This document shows, in pieces, positions 50,741 to 61,300 of a DNA stretch of 64,000 bases. The position numbers and the translations under genes were made by a program. Where the stretch lies: assembly GCF_963678635.1 (NCBI RefSeq), contig NC_087069.1, positions 3,916,166 through 3,980,165 on the forward strand. The letters are read 5' to 3'. The first letter of the stretch is position 1, and every line of letters begins with the position of its first letter. A model generated the notes under the pieces. It did not search any database. It worked only from the letters and a program-made list of their open reading frames with translations, and had not been told where the DNA came from. This DNA is from Symsagittifera roscoffensis. Lineage: Eukaryota > Xenacoelomorpha > Acoela > Convolutidae.

Positions 50741-50834
50741 TACGATTTCTGATTTGATATATCTCAGTTTCGGGAGAAGCCAGTGTTGATTGTTTAGAGA
50801 ATAAATTCAAATGGCGTAAAGGGAGCGTACACTT

Positions 50835-51010
50835 TAAGATAATTGAGGAAAATTACCTGAACTCACATCAAGTTTACCATAATTAAAACTTGTGGGGGAA
50901 CTACCTTAAATTTGACCTCAACTCACCTCAATTTTACCTTCATTAAAACTTAGGGGGCAACTACTTTAAATTTTACCCTAACTCACCTCTAGGTTACCTT
51001 AAAAAATTAG
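50835..51010. repeat. Three tandem copies of a ~62-bp unit
   Basis: The shared parts are AACTCACCTCAATTTTACC, then ATTAAAACTT, then GGGGGCAACTACTTTAAATT. The units start near 50.86, 50.92 and 50.98 kb and grade into TTACCTTAAAAAATTAGC. Confidence 0.75.
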
Positions 51011-51587
51011 CTTAACAATGTACTCACCTTAACAGTTAAGGTAAATATTTTCGTTGAGTGTAATTCTTTCACTTTTTAACTTATTTCTCTTTTTCTTTTT
51101 TGCGTCCTCTCAACTGGGCTGAACAAGGAGAGAAACACTTTGGCTCACAACAAAACTTCGCCAATTTTTCAAAGCATCTTTTTATTACAGATTTGCGATA
51201 ACAGGTTTACGAACAAAGCATCTATGACTACGATAACGGGTAAAGCAAACCAAGTTTTTTTAGTAAAAGATATCATCTCTCTTTGTATCCACCTGGCTTC
51301 ATGAAACAATTTATTCGAACGCAGTTTCCCCCAATCATCAGATATAACTCTTCTAAATTATGCTCTGAGTGTTTGCCCTATTCATAATTGAGTTGCAAAG
51401 AGTTAACAACATTTTCACTGAAACTCTCAGCAGATTGTTGAAAAAATATATATCGATTGACAGCCAATCATAGGTGAAAGATAAAAAAGACCAAATCCCA
51501 TAATGTTAGAAAATGTTAGAGTAGAGCTACTATCTTCTGCATTTGTTTAGAGGTCAATGAAGTGTGAAGAGTTCTCTTTCATAAGCG

Positions 51588-51782
51588 ATGCGTAAAGTTG
51601 CCACTGAGAAGCAGACCTTCTGCAGCTGTTGTTTCAAACCCTTCGAGAAACCCAAAAGGCTTCCATGTGGCCACTGTGTCTGTGCTCACAGAGACAACCA
51701 AAATTGTGCCGCAAAAATTTTATCCTCACAAGACCGGTATGATAACAATCAGGTGGAAAAGCTTGAAACTAAAAAACTTTAA
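51588..51782 (+). CDS. Possible first exon of a RING-finger (TRIM-like) protein
   Basis: The ATG at 51588 opens MRKVATEKQTFCSCCFKPFE, then KPKRLPCGHCVC and a further Cys at residue 40. C12, C15, C27, H29 and C32 have the spacing of the first half of a RING finger (CxxC ... PCGHxxC), as at the N-terminus of many animal E3 ubiquitin ligases. A donor-like CCG/GTATGA lies at about 51736, so the real exon may end there and the rest of the RING lies on a downstream exon I cannot find. Upstream are a CCAAT (51463) and an ATATATA stretch (51447). It could be a gene fragment or pseudogene. Confidence 0.4.
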   Translation: MRKVATEKQTFCSCCFKPFEKPKRLPCGHCVCAHRDNQNCAAKILSSQDRYDNNQVEKLETKKL

Positions 51783-51799
51783 GAAGTCAACAAAAGAAA

Positions 51800-53930
51800 C
51801 ATAAGAAATGAAACATAACTTTTCCTTAATAACCAGTTTGAGTTAATTTAGCATAAAGATAACTTTTTCAAAACCATCACCTGAAATATCATCTGAAGTT
51901 ATCACTAAGAAATCAGGTGTTTAGACCACACTTTTCACACTCTTTTTCTATGCTTATTTTGGTGCGAGTTGTTATTTGAGCTGTTTTAAAAATAGAAATA
52001 CAATGAGAGATTAATGGGATTGTTTTCGGAAAAAACAACGAAACGAACATTCTGTTCAAGCAGAAGGAAATGAAAAAATTTTTTTCTCGGTAAAGGGAAA
52101 AAATTCTGTCCAGAATATCCAGAAAATATGCCCAGGTTGATCTCCATAAACCGAAAATGCTTATCATACATTTCCATACACCATTTGTATGGAAAAATGC
52201 TACTCATACATTTTTCATACAAAAAAAAATCCATCGAAAAAAGATTAGAACTAGTTTCTGCGGCTATTTGATCCAAATAAAACAGTCTGGTGATGAAAAA
52301 TGGACATATTCCTGGATACACAAAAGTTATTTTTTCACTGTTTTTTTAATGTTTTTTTTGGATAGTTTTACTGTTCTAACTTTGAAAGTATACATTTTTA
52401 AAAATCTTTGCCAAAATTTGAAAGTTTGATGCTTTCAGTATATGATTTGCGAGGAATACTATTACACAATTCAGGTGGTTTCCAATGCATTGTAAATGCC
52501 AGACGATCAACCCTTTGGTGACTCTAGTTTTGGGTGAACCATGGTTTTAGTCATTTGTGTTCGGTCACGAACACATCCCAAAAATTTTGAGAAATGAGGT
52601 TTCAAAAAAGTCAAGTTTTTGGTTTTAGAAAAGCTGCTTGTCTTACAATTTCAATCTATAAAACAGCGTATCTTGGAGTTTTCTTAACATTTTTTGTATC
52701 TATGAAATTGTACGATACGCATTTTTTCATAAAGATAAAGGAAATCGTATGATAATCCCTTTTGTTCAACTCGGTTGCAAAAATCAACAAACTAAGACCA
52801 ACAATTGGTTTAAATTAAAATAGGAATAACTTAATTACTTGCCAGCATGAGAATAACATACAACTACAATCTCTACTAATCTTCACACCTGCAGGCTGTA
52901 AAACTCGCTGCAATCTGTCGACTGTCGAGCACTTAATACAGTTTGATTTTAAGACATATAACGCAAAAGCATAACAAAGGAAATCGAACAAATTCTCAAA
53001 TTAAATTTTTAAATCGTGAATGGAACTACAAAGCAAATTCATCTAGTAGTCCGGTTGACCAAAAACGCTAGTCATACAATTTTCATATAAGGAAAATGCT
53101 GGTCCTACACTTTTCATGTAATTTTTTAAGTACACAAAATTTCATGAAAGGTCTTTGATTAGTGACTTTTCAATATGGAAAATATATGACTAGCAATTTC
53201 CCATGAACCAAAAACAAAGTTTTTTTTTAAAACTCATTTGCTCAAAACTTTTGTGATGTGTTTGTGATCAAGGCACACTCAAAAATACCATGCAAAAGAA
53301 AGAGGAGGTAGTAGCAATTTAAAAAAAAAAACGTTATAGAGAAAAGGAAAAAATCCCGTTATGGTGAATCCAGGACTACGTTATTTGCACAAAAAATTAA
53401 AGAGTTTGAGTAAAAAATTCAATTTGCGGTTGAAAAAAAAATTTTTAGGCAATTTCAAAAGTTTGGCGGTCGAAAAATTTGTTGTCATAATTTTCATTAC
53501 GGATAGTCTTTATTTTTCATGGCCTTTTTTAACAAAAATTTAGCGCCAAAACAAGAAAAAAAGTTTAAAACTTCGATGACACCTTTTGAGCAAAATGTAT
53601 GAAGTTTGTATGAACATTACTTTTCAAAGACATAGTTTGTGGAATTGCATGATTAGCATTTTTGGTCTATGAAGTTCAACCCGTGTGAAGACAATTTGGT
53701 GTCAACGTTTTTGCTTTCAGGCTAAATTGAACACAATAAAAAAGATTTACTGTTGTGCTGCCCTTAAAACGACGCAAATGTTCCATTTTGAATTTTTTTT
53801 CATAAAAATAACAACCTTGAAACTTCTGACTGCCCTTGAAGCCGACGAAAATGTTTTTGCTCGAAAGTTCAAGAAATCGAATGCAGTTTTGAATAGAATT
53901 GAATACAATTTTTCGCATTTTTTTCATCCA
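51800..53930. other. AT-rich non-coding sequence downstream of the RING exon
   Basis: Only short open frames. I could not find a second RING exon. It contains copies of the dispersed TGCTWGTCATAC motif and the small inverted repeat at 52171-52195. Confidence 0.45.
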
Positions 53931-53938
53931 TCCCTCTA

Positions 53939-54320
53939 TGCGCTATATTGAAACAAGACTACTCGTGCCAGGGCAAGGCCATGAATGTTCCGAATGCCTT
54001 TTAAGGTCTATGGAGCAGTAAAAACATAAAAATGGTGTGAAAAAATTTTTTTTTGTGAAAATCATCTTCCACACGTCCAATAAAGTATAACTTGATAAGT
54101 TTTCCTCCTAGTAACCAATCAATAATGAAAAATCTGCTACTTTCAACCAATTTGGAAATATTTCTAAGATGTATTGAATCTCCGCTTAGGCGTTAAAAGC
54201 GCGAAATGTATCGCGCGTTAATTGTCCCTGATTAGCCAAAATTGCACTTTTCAAGCCTCCATAACTTTACAAAGAAGGCGCACGGGTAGAATATTTTTTA
54301 TTTCAAGCTCACAAATTTTC
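53939..54320. repeat. Dispersed repeat, copy 2
   Basis: This is the counterpart of 47462-47900, same orientation, diverged at perhaps a quarter of positions with several small indels. Confidence 0.75.
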
Positions 54321-55370
54321 CGTTACTTTCGTTTCAAAAGTCGTAACAAAAACAAACAGTTTTTAGTTTGCATGCCAGCGGTTTGAAGTTTTTTTTCTTA
54401 AATAAATATTTGTTTTTTTTTATAAACTTTTGTTTTTTTTGTATAAATATATAACACGAAGATAAATATTGTAAAACCCATTAATTTTAATTTCTTGTTC
54501 GAACTAAGTTTTATCCGGACAAAAAGGCAAGAAAAAATAATGATCCAAAGCTGTAATTTTTCAAAATTACTTGATCAGTAACTGCTTGTTTTTTCTTTGC
54601 ACGGGTCTAGATTGACGTTTTATGATCAAACAGTCGCAACAATTTTTTGGTAATTTAAGTTATATCGCAACCAAAGTTGGGTATTTTCAAACCACTGCGA
54701 CCAAAATTTGGTATTTCCCGACTCTGCAGACGAAAGGAATGTGTGCGTGACCGGCGCCACCGAAGAAAAAATAACCGCGACCAGTGTTTCCGACCTGTTT
54801 TCAGCAAAAATTGGTTTCTTTTGGCCGTCTCAAGTAAATATTTGAACTACCCTGCGAATCATGTGCGGATCTAAGATTTTCTCGAGACAGGACGTCGGAT
54901 CTTCGAAGTTTTTCGAAAATTTTGTCGACCTGTTTCCAAGTTAGAACAAATTGATTTTCCGAGAACTCCTAGAACAGTATAAAGATCCTATTTTGATAAA
55001 AATTTTGCTGCACCGCAGCTAAAGTTTTTGATAAGGCCAGGTCAAAAATGCTGTTTTTGGGAACTTTTTAGAAACTTTTGACCAAAAAATTGCGCTTTTT
55101 GGCGCGCGATTGCCTTCAAAGTTAGCATATATTAGCGCCACAGCCACTTTCAGAAAAATTTAAGGGTTTTATTGGCCCAAAATGATTTTCAGAAATTAAT
55201 AGAAAGGAGTACCCTTCGGTTAGTGTAGCCACTTCAAAAACAACTTACGGGTTTTTCGGCCCAACATGGATTTCATAATCAACATAATAGAAAGGAGTAA
55301 CCTTTGGTTGGCGAGAAAGTCAAATCCCTGAGATGGGGGGTGGGCTAAATCCACCCCTGCTGCTAAATCC
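54320..55370. other. Non-coding sequence with a small satellite-1-like patch
   Basis: Around 54.66-54.80 kb the minus strand reads GGTCGCAG, GGTCGCGG and GGCGCCGGTCACGC, recalling the degenerate edge of the 34.4-45.0 kb satellite in inverted orientation. A C/G-rich TAAATCC(A/G)CCCCTGC repeat at 55.35-55.38 kb marks the entry into the second satellite. No gene is seen. Confidence 0.45.
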
Positions 55371-55374
55371 GCCC

Positions 55375-58300
55375 CTGCCCCGACTTATTTTTCGACCATA
55401 AGGCTAGCGTGGTAGGTTTGGAGGCCGTAGAAAAGAGTTCGACTCCCCGTAAGTGGTAATGCGGCTGAGTTTTTCGACATTGCCCCGACTTAATTTTCGA
55501 CCATAATGGCTAGCGTGCTAGGTTTGGAGGTCGTAGATAAGAGTTCGACTCCCCGTAAGTGGTAATGCGGCTGATTTTTTTGACAATGACCAGACTTATC
55601 TTTCGACCATAATGGCTAGCGTCGTAGTTTTGGAGGTCGTAGATTAGTGTTCGACTCCCCGTAAATGGTAACGCGACTGAATTTTTTGACAATGACCCGA
55701 CTTATTTTTCGACCATAATGGATAGCGTGGTAGGTTTGGAGTCGTAGACAAGTGTTCGACTCCCCGTAAAAGTTAATGCGGCTGAATTGTTTGACGATGC
55801 CCCGACTGGTTTTTCAATCATAATGGCTAGCGAGGTAGGTTTGGAGGTCGTAGATAAGTTTTCGACTCCAGTAAGTGGCAATGCAACTGAAATTTTTGGA
55901 ATGCCCCGACCTATTTTTCGACCATAATGGCTAGCGTGGTAGGTTTAGGGGTCGTAGATAAGAGTTTGACTCCTCTAAGGGGTAATGAGGCTGAATTTTT
56001 CGACAATGCAACGACCTTTTTTTCGACCATAATGGCTAGCGTGGTAGGTTTGGAGGTCGTATATAAGAGTTCGGCTCCCCGTAAATGATACTCTGGTTGA
56101 TTTTTTTGACAATGCCCCGAATTATTTTTCGAACATATTGGCTAGCATGGTAGTTTTGGAGGTCGTAGATAAGAGTTCGAATCCTGTAAGTGGTAATGCG
56201 GCTAAATTTTTTGACATTTCCCGACTTATTTTTCGACCATAATGGCTAGCGTGGTAGGTTAAGAGGTCGTAGATAAGAGTTCGACTCCCCGTAAGTGGTA
56301 ACGCGGCTGAGTTTTTTGACAATGCCTCGACTTATTTTTCTATCATAATGGCTAGCATGGTAGTTTTGGAGGTCGTAGATAAGAGTTCGAATCCTGTAAG
56401 TGGTAATGCGGCTGAGTTTTTGACAATGCCCCGACTTCGTTTTCGACTATAATGGCTAGTGTGGTAGGTTTGGAGGTCGTAGATAAGAGTTCGACTCCCC
56501 GTGCCGTAAGTGGTAAAGCGGCTGATTTTTTTGACAATGCCCCGACATATTTTTCGACCATATTGGCTAGCGTGGTAGGTTTAGAGTCGCAGATAAGAGT
56601 CCGACTCCCCGTATGTGGCAAGGCGGCTGAGTTTTTTGACAATGCCTCGACTTATTTTTCGACCATATTGGCTAGCGTGGTAGGTTTAGCGGTCGTAGAT
56701 AAGAGTTCGACTCGTGTAAGTGGTAATGCGGCTGAGTTTTTTGACGATGCCCGACTTCGTTTTCGACTATAATGGCTAGTGTGGTAGGTTTGGAGGTCGT
56801 AGATAAGAGTTCGACTGCCCGTAAGTGGTATTGCGGCTGAATTTTTTGACACTTCCCCGACTTGTTTTTCAACACTAATGGCTAGCGTGGTAGGTTTGGA
56901 GTCGTAGATAAGTGTTCGACTCCCCGTAAGTGGTATGCGGCTGAAATTTTTGACGATGTCCCGACTTATTTTTCAACCATAATGGCTAGCGAGGTAGGTT
57001 TGGAGGTCGTAGAAAAGACTTCGAATCCAGTAAGTGGTAATGCGACTGAATTTTTTGGAATGCCCCGACCTATTTTTCGACCATAATGGCTAGCGTGGTA
57101 GGTTTAGGGGTCGTAGATAAGAGTTCGACTCCTCTAAGTGGCAATGAGGCTGAATTTTTCGACAATGCAACGACCTTTTTTTCGACCATAATGGCTAGCG
57201 TGGTAGGTTTGGAGGTCGTATATAAGAGTTCGACTCCACGTAAATGATACTCTGGTTGATTTTTTTGACAATGCCCCGACATATTTTTCGACCATATTGG
57301 CTAGCGTGGTAGGTTTAGAGTCGTAGATAAGAGTCCGACTCCACGTATGTGGTAAGGCGGCTGAGTTTTTTGACAATGCCTCGACTTATTTTTCGACTAT
57401 AATGGCTAGTGTGGTACGTTTGGAGGTCGTAGATAAGAGTTCGACTGCCCGTAAGTGGTATTGCGGCTGAATTTTTTGACACTTCCCCGACTTGTTTTTC
57501 AACCATAATGGCTAGCGTGGTAGGTTTGGAGTCGTAGATAAGTGTTCAACTCCCCGTAAGTGGTATGCGGCTGAATTGTTTGACGATGTCCCGACTTATT
57601 TTTCAACATAATGGCTAGCGAGGTAGGTTTGGAGGTCGTAGATAAGAGTTCGACTCCTGTAAGTGGTAATGGGGCTGAATTTTTTGGAATGCCCCGACCT
57701 ATTTTTCGACCATAATGGCTAGCGTGGTAGGTTTGGGGATCGTAGATAAGAGTTTGACTCCTCTAAGTGGTAATGCGGCTGAATTTTTTGACAATGCAAC
57801 GACCTTTTTTTCGGCCATAATGGCTAGCGTGGTAGGTTTGGAGGTCGTAGATAAGAGTTCGACTCCCCGTAAGTAATACTGCGGTTGATTTTTTTGACAA
57901 TGCCCCGACTTATTTTTCGACCATATTGGCTAGCGTGGTAGGTTAAGATGTCATAGATAAGAGTTCGACTCCCCGTAAGTGGTTACGCGGCTGAGTTTTT
58001 TGACAATGCCTCGACTTATTTTTCGACCATAATGGCAAGCATGGTAGGTTTGGAGGTCGTAGATGAGAGTTCGACTCCCCGTGAGTGGTTACGCGGCTTA
58101 ATTTTTTGACGATAAATCGACTTATTTTTCGACCATAATGGCTAGCATGGTAGGTTTGGAGGTCGTAGATAAGAGTTCGACTCCCCGTACCGTAAGTGGT
58201 AAAGCGGCTGAATTTTTTGACACTTCCCCGACTTATTTTTCGACCATATTGACTAGCGTGGTAGGTTTAGAGTCGTAGACAAGAGTCCGACTCCCCGTAT

Positions 58301-61300
58301 GTGGTAAGGCAGCTGAGTTTTTTGACAATGCCTCGACTTATTTTTCGACCATATTGGCTAGCGTGGTAGGTTTAGCGGTCGTAGATAAGAGTTCGACTCC
58401 TGTAAGTGGTAAGGCGGCTGACTTTTTTGACGATGCCCCGACTTCATTTTCGACTATGATGGCTAGTGTGGTAGTTTTGGAGGTCGTAGAAAAGAGTTCG
58501 ACCGCCCGTAAGTGGTATTGCGGCTGAAATTTTTGACACTTCCCCTACTTGTTTTTCAACCATAATGGCTAGCGTGGTAGGTTTGGAGTCGTAGATAAGT
58601 GTTCGACTCCCCGTAAGTGGTAGTGCGGTTGAATTGTTCGACGATGTCCCGACTAATTTTTCAACCATAATGGCTAGCGAGGTAGGTTTGGAGGTCGTAG
58701 ATAAGAGTTCGACTCCTGTAAGTGGTAATGCGGCTGAATTTTTTGGAATGCTTCGACCTATTTTTCGATCATAATGGCTAGCGTGGTAGGTTTGGGGGTC
58801 GTAGATAGGAGTTCGACTCCTCTAAGTGGTTATGCGGCTGAACTTTTTGACAATGCAACGACCTTTTTTTTGACCATAATGGCTAGCGTGGTAGGTTTGG
58901 AGGTCGTAGATAAGAGTTCGACTCCCCGTAAATGATACTGCGGTTGATTTTTTTGACAATGCCCCGACTTTTTTTTCGACCATCTTGGCTAGCGTGGTAG
59001 GTTGAGATGTCATAGATAAGAGTTCGACTCCCCGTAAGTAGTAACGCGGCTGAATTTTTTGACAATGCCTCGACTTATTTTTCGACCATAATGGCTGGCA
59101 TGGTAGGTTTGGAGGTCGTAGATAAGAGTTCGACTCCCCGTAAGTGGTTACGCGGCTGAATTTTTTGACGATAACTCGACTTATTTTTCGACCATAATGG
59201 CTAGCATGGTAGGTTTGGAGGTCGTAGATAAGAGTTTGACTCCTATAGGTGGTAATTCGGATGTAATTTTTGACAAGGCCCCGACTCAATTTTCGACCAT
59301 ATTGGCTAGCGTGGTAGGTTTAGCGGTCGTAGATAAGAGTTCGACTCCTGTAAGTGGTAAGGCGGTTGAGTTTTTTGACGATGACCCGACTTCGTTTTCG
59401 ACTATAATGGCTAGTGTGGTAGTTTTGGAGGTCGTAGATAAGAGTTCGACCGCCCATAAGTGGTATTGCGGCTGATTTTTTTGACATTTCCCCGACTTGT
59501 TTTCCAACCATAATGGCTAGCGTGGTAGGTTTGGAGTCGTAGATAAGTGTTCGACTCCCCGTAAGTGGTAGTGCGGCTGAATTGTTTGACGATGTCCCGA
59601 CTTATTTTTCAACCATAATGGCTAGCGAGGTAGGTTTGGAGGTCGTAGATAAGAGTTCGACTCCTGTAAGTGCTAATGCGGCTGAATTTTTTGGAATGCT
59701 TCGACCTATTTTTCGATCATAATGGCTAGCGTGGTAGGTTTGGGGGTCGTAGATAGGAGTTCGACTCCTCTAAGTGGTAATGCGGCTGAATTTTTTGACA
59801 ATGCAACGACCTTTTTTTCGACCATAAGGGCTAGCGTGGTAGGTTTGGAGGTCGTAGATAAGAGTTCGACTCCCCGTAAATGATACTGCCGTTGATTTTT
59901 TTGACAATGCCCCGGCTTATTTTTCGACCATCTTGGCTAGCGTGGTAGGTTGAGATGTCATAGATAAGAGTTCGACTCCCCGTAAGTGGTAACGCGGCTG
60001 AATTTTTTGACAATGCCTCGACTTATTTTTCGACCATAATGGCTGGCATGGTAGGTTTGGAGGTCGTAGATAAGAGTTCGACTCCCCGTAAGTGGTTACG
60101 CGGCTGAATTTTTTGACAATAACTTGACTTATTTTTCGACCATAATGGCAAGCATGGTAGGTTTTGAGGTCGTAGATAAGAGTTCGACTCCTATAGGTGG
60201 TAATTCAGCTGTAATTTTTGACAAGGCCCGACTCAATTTTCGACCATAATGGCTATCGTGGTAGGTTTAGAGGTCGTAGATAAGAGTTCGACTCCTGTAA
60301 GTGGTAATGCGGCTGAGTTTTTGACGATGCCTTGACTTATTTTTCGACTATAATGGCTAGGGTGGTAGGTTTGGAGGTTTTAGATAAGAGTTCGACTGCC
60401 CGTAAGTGGTATTGCGGCTGAATTTTTTGACTCTTCCCGACTTATTTTTCGACCATAATGAATAGCGTGTTAGGTTTGGATTCGTAGATAAGTGTTCGAC
60501 TCCTCGTAAGTGGTAATGCGGCTGAATTGTTTGACGATGCCCCGACCTATTTTTCAACCAAAATGGCTAGCGAGGTAGGTTTGGAGGTCGTAGATAAGAG
60601 TTCGACTACTGTAAGTGGTAATGCGGCTGAATTTTTTGGAATGCCCCGACCTATTTTTCGACCATAATGGCTAGCGTGGTAGGTTTAAGGGTCGTAGATA
60701 AGAGTTTGACTCCTCTAAGTGGTACTGCGGCTGAATTTTTCGACAATGCAACGACCTTTTTTTCGACCATAATGGCTAGCTTGGTAGGTTTGGAGGTCGT
60801 AGATAAGAGTTCGACTCCCCGTAAATGATACTGCGGTTGGTTTTTTTGACAAGACCCGACTCATTTTTCGACCATATTGGCTAGCGTGGTAGGCTAAGAG
60901 GTCGTAGATAAGAGTTCGACTTCCCGTAAATGGTAACGCGGCTGAATTTTTTGACAATGCCTCGACTTAATTTCGACCATAATGGCTAGCATGGTAGGTT
61001 TCGAGGTCGTAGATAAGAGTTCGACTCCTATAAGTGGTAATACGGCTGAAATTTTTGACAAAGCCCCGACTCTTTTTTCGACCATAATGGCTATCGTGGT
61101 AGGTTTGGAGGTCGTAGATAAGAGTTCGACTCCCCGTACCATAAGTGGTAAAGCGGCTAGATTTTTTGACATTGCCCGACATTTTTTTCGACCATATTGG
61201 CTAGCGTGGTAGGTTTAGAGTCGTAGATAAGAGTTCGACTCCCCGTAAGTGGTAATGCGGCTGAAAATTTTGACATTGCCCCGACTTATTTTTTGACCAT

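Larger units (their letters stand above)
46020..53700. repeat. Dispersed short motif around TGCTWGTCATACAATTTTC in both orientations
   Basis: Copies or near copies lie near 46033, 49471, 52159, 52196, 52629, 53066 and 53093 (plus), and inverted near 49060, 49553, 53190 and 53645. Two copies at 52.16 and 52.20 kb flank a perfect inverted repeat (TTTCCATACA / TGTATGGAAA, 52171-52195). These may be ends of many small decayed elements. Confidence 0.55.
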
